Shown: one piece after another, positions 53,491-60,812 of the stretch | How positions within the stretch are numbered: the stretch's first letter is position 1 | Layout of the letters: every line of letters begins with the position of its first letter | Origin: Capnocytophaga felis | GTDB taxonomy: Bacteria; Bacteroidota; Bacteroidia; Flavobacteriales; Flavobacteriaceae | Assembly (NCBI RefSeq): GCF_009684755.1 | Contig: NZ_BLBC01000014.1 | Location: 124,001-188,000 of the forward strand | Reading direction: 5' to 3' | DNA: 64,000 nucleotides | Notes under the pieces: generated by a model | What the model was told of the DNA's origin: nothing | The model's input: the letters and a program-made list of their open reading frames with translations, nothing else | Databases searched by the model: none | Position numbers and translations under genes: made by a program

Positions 53491-53988
53491 ATGAAAAAAA
53501 TTATTTTATTATTCGGATTGTTTGTGTCTTTCACAGCAACTATTTATGCTCAAGGTTCGTTGGAAGTTGGTAACTATCAGCTAAATGGTGGTTTTGGCTT
53601 TTCTGGCTGGGGTATCCCTGTTTATGTAGGTGTTGACTATGGTATCGCAGAAGATTTTACCGTAGGTGGTGAAATTTCTTATCGTTCTGATTCTCATAAA
53701 AATGTAAGTTACTCAGGGTTGGGAATTATGGCAAACGGAAATTATCATTTTAACAGAGTACTCAGAATTCCTTCTGAATTTGATGTTTATGCTGGTGCAA
53801 CAGTTGGGTATTTTCATTGGTCACACAACAATAATCATCCTTATTTGGAGTCGTACCATTCTTCTGGTTTAGGTTGGGGATTGCAAGTAGGCGGACGGTA
53901 TTTTTTCAATGATAATTTCGGGGTAAATCTGGAATTGGGAGGAGGAAATGTTGTTAGCGGAAAGCTCGGAATTACATACATTTTTTAA
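53491..53988 (+). CDS. Small outer-membrane beta-barrel protein
   Basis: A 165-residue secreted protein: signal peptide of about 20 residues cleaved near IYAQ, then alternating glycine/aromatic strands typical of small eight-stranded barrels (GGFGFSGWGIPVYVGVDYG, DVYAGATVGYFHW, GWGLQVGGRYFFNDNFG) and ending in an aromatic residue (ITYIF). Such barrels sit in the outer membrane or serve as adhesin/OmpW-like pores; this one cannot be assigned more closely. It has its own promoter and the CPBP protease gene follows 24 bp downstream. Confidence 0.83.
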   Translation: MKKIILLFGLFVSFTATIYAQGSLEVGNYQLNGGFGFSGWGIPVYVGVDYGIAEDFTVGGEISYRSDSHKNVSYSGLGIMANGNYHFNRVLRIPSEFDVYAGATVGYFHWSHNNNHPYLESYHSSGLGWGLQVGGRYFFNDNFGVNLELGGGNVVSGKLGITYIF

Positions 53989-54012
53989 TAATCAGATAAG
54001 GTTAAGTAGGAA

Positions 54013-54924
54013 ATGTACATTGAAAATGCATATCGTGGTAAAAGCCCAAAATGGCTATATATAATCTGTCCGCTGTTATTTTTTGGGGTCACTATATTGA
54101 GTTTTTTGGCTTTTTTGGTGATTGATTCCGGCGAATTGATAAAAGCATCTATTAAACAGAAAGGAGAATTACGTTTTTTTGCAGAAAATTTAATTTCTTT
54201 TGCCTTTTTTTGTGTCATTCTGCTACTTTGGGTTCGTTATGTACACCAACAACCATTATTGCACTTTCACACTTCACGAAATAAGATAGATTGGAAGCGT
54301 TTTTTCTTTTCTTTTTTTCTGTGGGGAGGTATTGTAATTGTGATGATTTTTGCTAATTACTTAATATATCCACAAGATTTTGAGTGGAATTTTCAGCTCG
54401 AACCATTTCTAATACTGTGTGCATTATCCTTTGTACTTATACCTTTTCAAGCAGGATTTGAAGAATATTTTTTTCGAGGATATTTAATGCAAGGAATAGG
54501 AATTTTTGTTAAAAATCGTTGGTTTCCACTATTTTTCAGTTCCGTAACTTTTGGATTGGTTCACGCCGCCAATCCTGAGGTAGGAAAATTAGGCTATTGG
54601 TTATTAGCGTATTATATTGGAACGGGATTTTTCCTCGGAATAATCACTCTGATGGATGAAGGTTTGGAATTGGCTTTGGGTTTTCATATAGCGAATAACA
54701 TTTTCTCTGCCATTTTACTGACAAGCAGTTGGTCTGTTTTTCAAACACCTTCATTATTAAAGGACATTTCCGAACCCTCACTTACAGCAACCGTATTATT
54801 TCCATTATTGATTTATTTTCCACTAATGTTATTCATTTTTACAAAAAAATATGGTTGGACAAATTGGAAGGAAAAGCTTTTTGGACGAGTATTATCTGAA
54901 AAAGAATTTCTTGAAAATCAATAA
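54013..54924 (+). CDS. CPBP family intramembrane metalloprotease
   Basis: A 303-residue membrane protein with about eight hydrophobic helices and the CPBP (CAAX protease, Rce1-like) motifs: Glu150-Glu151 with Arg155 in FEEYFFRG, His184 in FGLVHAANP, and His225 with Asn229 in GFHIANNI. These glutamate intramembrane proteases cleave proteins within the membrane or process peptides; in bacteria several protect against self-made bacteriocins. No such peptide gene is visible nearby. The gene follows the barrel protein after 24 bp and ends with a terminator. Confidence 0.9.
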   Translation: MYIENAYRGKSPKWLYIICPLLFFGVTILSFLAFLVIDSGELIKASIKQKGELRFFAENLISFAFFCVILLLWVRYVHQQPLLHFHTSRNKIDWKRFFFSFFLWGGIVIVMIFANYLIYPQDFEWNFQLEPFLILCALSFVLIPFQAGFEEYFFRGYLMQGIGIFVKNRWFPLFFSSVTFGLVHAANPEVGKLGYWLLAYYIGTGFFLGIITLMDEGLELALGFHIANNIFSAILLTSSWSVFQTPSLLKDISEPSLTATVLFPLLIYFPLMLFIFTKKYGWTNWKEKLFGRVLSEKEFLENQ

Positions 54925-54925
54925 C

Positions 54926-54957
54926 AAAAGAGAGCTAAATGCTCTCTTTTTATTTTT
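54926..54957 (+). terminator. Intrinsic terminator after the CPBP gene
   Basis: A perfect 10-bp stem (54926-54935 with 54941-54950, 5-nt loop) and a T tract to 54957, just past the stop at 54924. Confidence 0.9.
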
Positions 54958-55013
54958 ATAAACGGTGCTTAATTAAAACATTCAATTCTTACAGATATAT
55001 CAAAAAAAAATTG

Positions 55014-55021
55014 TAACTTTG
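55014..55021 (+). promoter_or_regulatory. -7 promoter element for the Fur-type gene
   Basis: TAACTTTG fits TAnnTTTG, 23 bp before the ATG at 55045. No TTG at the right distance was found. Confidence 0.45.
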
Positions 55022-55044
55022 TCCTTTGATTACATTAAATAGTT

Positions 55045-55503
55045 ATGGCGAATACTACCCAAGAAAATTTAGAAATCGTGAAAAAAGTTTTCACCAAATA
55101 TTTGGAAGAAAACGGACACCGAAAAACTCCTGAGCGTTACGCAATTGTTAAGGAAATTTACGAAAGTGGAGAACATTTTGATATAGAAACTCTTTATATC
55201 AAAATGAAAAATAAAAAATATCGTGTAAGTCGTGCCACACTTTACAACACTATTGAACTTTTATTGGAATGTGGTTTGGTTCGTAAACATCAATTCGGGC
55301 AAAATCAATCACATTATGAAAAAGCGTATTTTGATCGCCAACACGACCACGTAATCCTTACTGATACGGGCGAAATTATGGAGTTTTGCGACCCTCGAAT
55401 TCAAGCTATTAAACAAACCATAGAAGAAATATTTGACATAAAAATAAACAATCACTCATTGTATTTCTATGGCGTAAAAAATAAAAAAGAGGAAGAAAAA
55501 TAG
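55045..55503 (+). CDS. Fur-family transcriptional regulator
   Basis: A 152-residue metal-responsive regulator. Its winged HTH covers about 15-85 ([20 protein letters not shown], then [21 protein letters not shown]). The dimerisation/metal domain follows with [20 protein letters not shown] and CDPRIQAI. In classical Fur a structural CxxC follows the HDH region; here that position reads LTDTG, so the structural zinc-cysteine pair is missing and only the regulatory histidines/aspartates remain. It could regulate iron, zinc, manganese or peroxide response. It is followed after 154 bp by purA, a pairing I recall in other Bacteroidota. Confidence 0.9.
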   Translation: MANTTQENLEIVKKVFTKYLEENGHRKTPERYAIVKEIYESGEHFDIETLYIKMKNKKYRVSRATLYNTIELLLECGLVRKHQFGQNQSHYEKAYFDRQHDHVILTDTGEIMEFCDPRIQAIKQTIEEIFDIKINNHSLYFYGVKNKKEEEK

Positions 55504-55657
55504 TGTCACCACTTTGATTTTCCTAAAATTTTGATTTGGAAATTAAAACTTAAAATCTTTAAATCTTTCATTAAAAGAAATAACTTTATAAATCTGACGA
55601 TAAACGATTTATAAATAAAATTGTAAAATAATTTTTCAACATAAAACAAACAAAAAA

Positions 55658-56929
55658 ATGGCAGTAGATTTACTTCTTGGGCTTCAATGGGGCGATGAAG
55701 GAAAGGGAAAAATCGTAGATGTACTTACGCAAAAATATGACATCATCGCACGTTTTCAAGGAGGTCCCAATGCTGGACACACTCTCGAATTCAACGGAAT
55801 TAAACACGTTTTACATACCATCCCCTCAGGAATTTTCCATGAAAATGCAATAAATATTGTTGGAAATGGCGTGGTTATCGACCCTGTTATTTTCAAAAAA
55901 GAAATTGACGCTTTAGGAAAATTCAACCTCAATCTGAAAGACAGATTATTAATATCCAGAAAGGCACATCTTATCTTGCCTACTCATCGATTGCTTGATG
56001 CTGCTTCCGAAGCTTCAAAAGGAAAGGCAAAAATTGGTTCCACATTAAAAGGGATAGGCCCTACATATATGGATAAAACTGGCAGAAATGGGCTTCGTGT
56101 GGGCGATATCGAATTAGCTGATTTTGAGACAAGATACCGCAATTTAACAGATAAACATCAAGAAATGATTTCGCACTACAATGTGGAAATTCAGTATAAT
56201 CTGTCAGAATTAGAAGCAGAATTTTTTGAAGCTATCGAATCTTTGAAAAAACTTCAATTTATTGACAGTGAAGAATATATGCATCAAGCTATTAAAAGCG
56301 GAAAAAAAATATTAGCAGAAGGAGCTCAAGGTTCATTATTAGATATTGATTTTGGAACATATCCTTTTGTTACTTCTTCAAATACAACTGCAGCAGGAGC
56401 TTGTACCGGCTTAGGGGTTGCTCCAACAAAAATTGGTGAAGTTTTAGGTATTTTCAAAGCTTATACTACACGTGTGGGCAGCGGACCTTTTCCTACTGAA
56501 CTCTTCGATGAAGATGGCGAAACAATGGGACGCATCGGACGCGAATTTGGTGCCACTACAGGACGCAAACGCCGTTGCGGATGGCTGGATTTGGTTGCAT
56601 TAAAGTATGCTGTGCAAGTAAATGGAGTTACGCAACTTATGATGATGAAAGCCGATGTTTTAAGTGGGTTTGAAACATTGAAAGTGTGTACTTCCTATAA
56701 ATACAACGGCAAAGAAATCAATCATTTACCATATAATATCGAAGAGCAAAACGTAACTCCTATTTACACCGAAATGAAAGGATGGGCAAAAGACTTAACG
56801 CAAATCACTGATACAAAAGAACTTCCAAAAGAATTAAATGATTATATTTCATTTTTAGAAAAAGAATTGGAAGTGCCCATTACGCTTGTTTCAGTAGGTC
56901 CTGACCGAACACAAACCATTGTTAGATAA
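55658..56929 (+). CDS. purA: Adenylosuccinate synthetase
   Basis: A 423-residue enzyme that joins IMP and aspartate using GTP, the first committed step to AMP. The N-terminal [16 protein letters not shown] and [29 protein letters not shown], the GARQ-like [22 protein letters not shown] and the C-terminal [14 protein letters not shown] are diagnostic. Full length. It lies 154 bp after the Fur-type gene and 25 bp before panB, and the latter two are probably on one mRNA. Confidence 0.97.
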   Translation: MAVDLLLGLQWGDEGKGKIVDVLTQKYDIIARFQGGPNAGHTLEFNGIKHVLHTIPSGIFHENAINIVGNGVVIDPVIFKKEIDALGKFNLNLKDRLLISRKAHLILPTHRLLDAASEASKGKAKIGSTLKGIGPTYMDKTGRNGLRVGDIELADFETRYRNLTDKHQEMISHYNVEIQYNLSELEAEFFEAIESLKKLQFIDSEEYMHQAIKSGKKILAEGAQGSLLDIDFGTYPFVTSSNTTAAGACTGLGVAPTKIGEVLGIFKAYTTRVGSGPFPTELFDEDGETMGRIGREFGATTGRKRRCGWLDLVALKYAVQVNGVTQLMMMKADVLSGFETLKVCTSYKYNGKEINHLPYNIEEQNVTPIYTEMKGWAKDLTQITDTKELPKELNDYISFLEKELEVPITLVSVGPDRTQTIVR

Positions 56930-56954
56930 TTATCTATTTTTGAAAATTGAAAAT

Positions 56955-57773
56955 ATGTCTGTTGCAAAAAAAGAATATAAACGCGTAACAACAAAGTCGT
57001 TAATTGATATGAAATCTCAAGGAGAGAAAATTTCAATGCTTACGGCTTATGATTATACATTTAGCAGAATCATTGACGGAGCAGGAATTGATGTAATTCT
57101 TGTGGGTGACTCAGCGAGTAACGTGATGGCAGGACACGAAACCACTTTGCCAATTACCTTAGACCAAATGATTTACCACGCCTCTTCGGTAGTTCGGGGG
57201 GCAGGACGCTCATTAGTGGTTGTCGATTTACCTTTCGGTTCGTATCAATCTAATCCCAAAGAAGCCCTTCGTTCAGCTATTCGAATTATGAAAGAAAGTG
57301 GCGGACACGCTGTAAAACTTGAGGGAGGAAAAGAAATTAAGGAAAGTATCAAACGCATCTTGAATGCCGGTATTCCTGTGATGGGACATTTAGGATTAAC
57401 GCCACAGTCAATCTATAAATTTGGTTCATACACCGTTAGAGCTAAAGAAGAAGCGGAAGCTCAAAAACTAAAAGAAGATGCCATTATGCTCGAAAAAATG
57501 GGCTGCTTTGCTATCGTATTGGAAAAAGTTCCTGCCAAATTGGCAGAAGAGGTAGCGAAGAGCATAAATATTCCTGTTATCGGGATTGGAGCAGGAAATG
57601 GAGTTGATGGTCAAGTACTTGTACTTCACGATGTTTTGGGAATGACTAATGAATTTCACCCGAGATTTCTACGCAGATATGCCAACTTATATGACGAAAT
57701 AACTTCGGCTGTTTCTCGTTATGTGGAAGATGTGAAGAATCTTGAATTTCCAAATAAAGAGGAATCGTACTAG
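56955..57773 (+). CDS. panB: 3-methyl-2-oxobutanoate hydroxymethyltransferase
   Basis: A 272-residue PanB, first enzyme of the pantothenate pathway, which adds a hydroxymethyl group from methylene-tetrahydrofolate to 2-oxoisovalerate. Segments: [73 protein letters not shown] and [20 protein letters not shown]. The start is placed at [10 protein letters not shown] (56955); a longer frame reaches back into the purA stop region. The gene ends at a strong hairpin. Confidence 0.95.
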   Translation: MSVAKKEYKRVTTKSLIDMKSQGEKISMLTAYDYTFSRIIDGAGIDVILVGDSASNVMAGHETTLPITLDQMIYHASSVVRGAGRSLVVVDLPFGSYQSNPKEALRSAIRIMKESGGHAVKLEGGKEIKESIKRILNAGIPVMGHLGLTPQSIYKFGSYTVRAKEEAEAQKLKEDAIMLEKMGCFAIVLEKVPAKLAEEVAKSINIPVIGIGAGNGVDGQVLVLHDVLGMTNEFHPRFLRRYANLYDEITSAVSRYVEDVKNLEFPNKEESY

Positions 57774-57786
57774 AATTTTTCAGAAG

Positions 57787-57824
57787 TTTCAGATTCAGAC
57801 TTTTACTCTGAATCTGAAATTTTT
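57787..57824 (+). terminator. Terminator after panB, directly before DUF1275
   Basis: A perfect 13-bp stem (57787-57799 with 57807-57819, 7-nt loop) followed by five T residues. The DUF1275 start codon lies only 19 bp further on, so this may also act as a leader attenuator. Confidence 0.88.
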
Positions 57825-57842
57825 GAATATTGCATTCGTGTA

Positions 57843-58667
57843 ATGTTTCAGCATCAAGGAAAAAACAGAACGGCAAAAAATAACTTACAAATTGCCGTGG
57901 TACTTTCGTTTGTAGCGGGGATTGTTAATGTTGTTGGTTTTTTATTTTTAGGGAAATTAACCACTAATGTAACGGGACATTTTGCTCTTTTTATTTACGA
58001 TGTCTCTATTATGGAGTTTTGGAAAGGAACAATTTACTTTTTGTATATTTTTTCTTTTCTATTAGGCTCATTTACATCTGGTTGGTTAATTGAAACGGCA
58101 AATCATTACAAAAAACATAACATTTTTGTTATTCCTACTTTGGTGGAGTGTTTTTTGTTGTTTACTGCAATAGCACTTAATCATTTTTTTGTTAATTTCC
58201 CAACCGATGTTACTGCCTGCATATTGCTTTTTGCTATGGGAGTGCAAAATTCATTTGTAACAAAAATTTCTAACTCCATAGTCAGAACTACACACCTTAC
58301 AGGTTTATTTACAGATTTAGGAATCGAACTTTCTCAATGTATTTACCTGAAAAAAAACAACTTAAATAATCAGTTAGATAAAATAAAATCAAATATCAAG
58401 CTACGTCTGTTCATCATTATTTTCTTCTTTTTAGGAGGATTAAGCGGTGGTTTTTTCTTTATAAAAATGGAAATGAGTCTGAAAGCTTTGATTATTCCCA
58501 TCATTGTTTTACTTTTAGGACTTTTTTATGACGATTTTCGTTTTGTCTATCTTACGAAAAAAAGAAAATATGAAAATAATATCAAACGCAGAAAATCTGC
58601 AAATACTTTACGAGGACAATCATCTGATAATCATAAACAAAAGAGCTGGAGACATCGTTCAAGGTGA
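57843..58667 (+). CDS. DUF1275 (YoaK-like) membrane protein
   Basis: A 274-residue protein of the DUF1275/YoaK family with about six membrane helices (FVAGIVNVVGFLFLG, VTGHFALFIYDVS, LFAMGVQNSFVTKISNSIVR, HLTGLFTDLGIELSQ). Function is unknown; a transporter is suspected. The last 35 or so residues (after DDFRFVYLTKKRKYEN) form a very basic tail (IKRRKSANTLRGQSSD, then QKSWRHRSR) that looks like read-through rather than a conserved domain. It overlaps the following RluA-type gene by 98 bp (58570-58667), so a former stop may have been lost, for example by a frameshift. Confidence 0.85.
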   Translation: MFQHQGKNRTAKNNLQIAVVLSFVAGIVNVVGFLFLGKLTTNVTGHFALFIYDVSIMEFWKGTIYFLYIFSFLLGSFTSGWLIETANHYKKHNIFVIPTLVECFLLFTAIALNHFFVNFPTDVTACILLFAMGVQNSFVTKISNSIVRTTHLTGLFTDLGIELSQCIYLKKNNLNNQLDKIKSNIKLRLFIIIFFFLGGLSGGFFFIKMEMSLKALIIPIIVLLLGLFYDDFRFVYLTKKRKYENNIKRRKSANTLRGQSSDNHKQKSWRHRSR

Positions 58668-59265
58668 CAAAACAGGCGATTCTCCCTTGAGTGAAATTGT
58701 CAAAGAATATTTAAAAAATAAATACAACAAACCCGGTGAAGCTTTTCTCGGTGTGGTACATCGTTTGGATCGTCCTACCACAGGAATTGTAGTTTTTGCT
58801 AAAACTTCAAAAGCGTTATCCAGATTAAATACCTCATTTGCAGAAAAAAACAATGTTGAAAAAAACTATTGGGCAATTACAGAAAAATGCCCCTCTCCTA
58901 CCGAAGGTTCTCTAACACATTGGCTTACAAGGAATACAGAAAAAAACAAATCCACAGCCCATAAAAAAGAAGTGAAAAACAGCAAAAAAGCGGTACTAAA
59001 TTACAGATTACTGAAAAAATTAAATAATTACTATCTGCTGGAAATTCAGCTAATTACAGGAAGGCATCATCAAATTAGGTCGCAACTTTCTGCCATAGAA
59101 TGTATTATAAAAGGAGATTTAAAATATGGTGCAAAACGCTCAAACCCAGACGGAAGTATCCACCTTCACGCACGAAAATTAAGTTTTATTCATCCTGTAA
59201 AAAAAGATAAAATTGAAATCACGGCTCCCGTTCCTGATGAAAAGTTATGGATGGATTGCTTGTAA
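58570..59265 (+). CDS. RluA-family rRNA/tRNA pseudouridine synthase
   Basis: A 231-residue pseudouridine synthase starting at MKIISNAENL (58570), as expected for homologues. The catalytic aspartate is Asp67 in HRLDRPTTG; other motifs are LYEDNHLIIINKRAGDI, KNYWAIT, and the C-terminal ITGRHHQIRSQL. No S4 domain is present. Target uridine unknown. The true N-terminal motifs lie within the 98 bp shared with the DUF1275 gene, so the overlap is real at protein level for this gene. It is convergent with the DUF2752 gene after a 156-bp gap without clear hairpins. Confidence 0.92.
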   Translation: MKIISNAENLQILYEDNHLIIINKRAGDIVQGDKTGDSPLSEIVKEYLKNKYNKPGEAFLGVVHRLDRPTTGIVVFAKTSKALSRLNTSFAEKNNVEKNYWAITEKCPSPTEGSLTHWLTRNTEKNKSTAHKKEVKNSKKAVLNYRLLKKLNNYYLLEIQLITGRHHQIRSQLSAIECIIKGDLKYGAKRSNPDGSIHLHARKLSFIHPVKKDKIEITAPVPDEKLWMDCL

Positions 59266-59421
59266 TGATGCAATTTAATGTTTTTATTAAGTTTTACAAA
59301 CACTTTTTTATTCAATCAAAATTGAAACTTACTGGTTTTTCTGTTAAAAAATAACATCACTTAATTATTTAAAGTCCCCCTTATCACTTTCGCTAATTTT
59401 GTAATCAACGTTTAATTCTTA

Positions 59422-59829
59422 TCATAATCCTTTCTGTATATTCCAAATCCAATTAAGTAATATCAAGAAAATGAGAGGAATATAAACGTATGTTCTTTTC
59501 AAATATTCTTCCGTTTTTATGTACATTTGATAAAGTAAAGTTTTACGAAATAGCAAATCATATAAAAGCACAATCGGAACTATCAATAAAAATAAAGAAG
59601 CCAATATACCTAACGGATTAAAATAAAGAGATTTAACAAAATTCCCTTCAAAAAAAGAAACCACGGAACGAGTTGTTCCACAGGAAGGACAAGGAATATC
59701 TGTTAAATGTTTGGACATACAAACCGTCAATCCTATATCATTTTTTTGAGTGAAGAAACTGATAATCAACCACACCCAACCTATGATACAGAATATCGTA
59801 AAAAGCACATATGTATTTTTTGCTGTCAA
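59422..59829 (-). CDS. DUF2752 membrane protein
   Basis: A 135-residue membrane protein with the DUF2752 signature IPCPSCGTTRS followed by SFFEGNFVKSLYFNPLG, between hydrophobic helices (about 9-27 and 76-100, with a third near the C-terminus). Function unknown. The start is a TTG at 59829 that overlaps the TM2 gene's TGA stop as TTGA, implying translational coupling; a GTG eight codons in is an alternative. DUF2752 and TM2 proteins often occur together in Bacteroidota. Confidence 0.85.
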   Translation of the reverse strand: MTAKNTYVLFTIFCIIGWVWLIISFFTQKNDIGLTVCMSKHLTDIPCPSCGTTRSVVSFFEGNFVKSLYFNPLGILASLFLLIVPIVLLYDLLFRKTLLYQMYIKTEEYLKRTYVYIPLIFLILLNWIWNIQKGL

Positions 59830-60176
59830 TTATAAAATGCTGATTGCAGAATCTCTGAATTTTTATCACGTGTAGCATCCATAATCAAGAACCAATCGAC
59901 GATTGTCCAAATCCCTAACCCTCCGCAAGTTAGCAATTTAGCCAATCCGAGTCCCACATCGCCAATGTAAATCCTGTCAATCCCACTAAATGCAAGAATA
60001 GGTGTTAAAATAGAAATTAACAAAGCCGTTGTAGGGTCTTTAAACTGAAGTGTTTGCAAATAAATCCACCGAGAATCATCCATCTCAAGCAGTCGCTGGC
60101 GAATTTGAGGAATTATTTCTGGTTTAAAGAACTTGGCATTTGTAATCATAAACATATCTACTTTCTGAGCATCCAT
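59826..60176 (-). CDS. TM2 domain protein
   Basis: A 116-residue membrane protein starting at MDAQKVDMF (60176); the longer frame to 60245 adds 23 residues that look like untranslated sequence. The TM2 module has two helices joined by a short turn: LLISILTPILAFSGIDRIYIG followed by LGLAKLLTCGGLGIWTIVDWFLI. A charged N-terminal part precedes it. TM2 proteins are small multi-pass proteins of unclear function. The stop overlaps the DUF2752 start by four bases. Confidence 0.87.
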   Translation of the reverse strand: MDAQKVDMFMITNAKFFKPEIIPQIRQRLLEMDDSRWIYLQTLQFKDPTTALLISILTPILAFSGIDRIYIGDVGLGLAKLLTCGGLGIWTIVDWFLIMDATRDKNSEILQSAFYN

Positions 60177-60308
60177 AATAATATTCTTTAAGAAATAATG
60201 TGCAATATTACCATTTTTTTCCGAATTTTCATAATTTAGAAACACAAATAATCGTATATTTTCAGCAGTAAAACTCAGCCAATATTTTTTTATTATGCCT
60301 TTTTATTG

Positions 60309-60316
60309 TACATTTG
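60309..60316 (+). promoter_or_regulatory. -7 promoter element for the 60341 gene
   Basis: TACATTTG matches TAnnTTTG and lies about 24 bp before the ATG. The region at -33 has no TTG. Confidence 0.45.
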
Positions 60317-60340
60317 TAACCGAATTAAAAAGAAATGATT

Positions 60341-60604
60341 ATGGCAAGCATCAGAAGTTTAAAAAAAGAAATTAACTACGTTTTTGGAGATATTATTGAT
60401 AGTGTTTTCCATTGGGAGTACACGAGCGGAAATCTTGGTAAGGGTTCAGAGCTTGTTCAAGAAATTTTGGTAGCTTATGATGATTTGATTGAAAAAATTT
60501 ATCACCGAAATATTGAAAACAGAGGTTCTCATTTAAAGCAAGTTAGAAAAGATTTTGAACAAAAGGCAGGGACTTTTATCGGAAAATTAAACAAATTGAA
60601 TTAA
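60341..60604 (+). CDS. Small conserved helical protein
   Basis: An 87-residue protein starting at MASIRSLKKEI (60341; an upstream ATG at 60335 adds two residues). It is helical and charged (NYVFGDIIDSVFHWEYTSG, then KGSELVQEILVAYDDLIEKI and HLKQVRKDFEQKAGTF). I know the type from flavobacterial genomes but no function. No signal peptide. It lies just before the tRNA-Thr promoter. Confidence 0.75.
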   Translation: MASIRSLKKEINYVFGDIIDSVFHWEYTSGNLGKGSELVQEILVAYDDLIEKIYHRNIENRGSHLKQVRKDFEQKAGTFIGKLNKLN

Positions 60605-60621
60605 TTTTTTTCAAAAAATAG

Positions 60622-60651
60622 TTGCAAATTAAAAAAAAGTTCTTACATTTG
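60622..60651 (+). promoter_or_regulatory. Bacteroidota-type promoter for tRNA-Thr
   Basis: TTG at 60622-60624, 19-bp spacer, TACATTTG at 60644-60651, with the tRNA 5' end 14 bp further on. Confidence 0.8.
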
Positions 60652-60664
60652 CACCCGCAATAAC

Positions 60665-60738
60665 GCCGATATAGCTCAGTTGGCCAGAGCACGTGATTTG
60701 TAATCTCGGGGTCGTGGGTTCGAATCCCTCTATCGGCT
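60665..60738 (+). tRNA. tRNA-Thr (anticodon TGT)
   Basis: A 74-nt cloverleaf: acceptor arm GCCGATA pairs with TATCGGC (seven perfect pairs), the anticodon loop TTTGTAA gives anticodon TGT (reads ACA, threonine), and the T-loop TTCGAAT sits between GTGGG and CCCTC. The discriminator is T and the CCA tail is not encoded. The middle pair of the anticodon stem and the second pair of the T-stem are T-T mismatches. Confidence 0.95.
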
Positions 60739-60746
60739 CAAAAAAC

Positions 60747-60777
60747 AAAGCCATCTTTTTAAAAGGTGGCTTTTTTT
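60747..60777 (+). terminator. Intrinsic terminator after tRNA-Thr
   Basis: A stem of about 12 bp with one G-T pair (60747-60758 with 60762-60773) and a T tract to 60777, 9 bp past the tRNA. It separates the tRNA from tex. Confidence 0.85.
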
Positions 60778-60812
60778 CATTTTCTTAATTCATAAAATTT
60801 TACAACTCTGCA

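Noticed and set aside
54013-54924. CPBP protease as part of a bacteriocin system
   Set aside because: No small precursor peptide, transporter or modification enzyme gene lies nearby.
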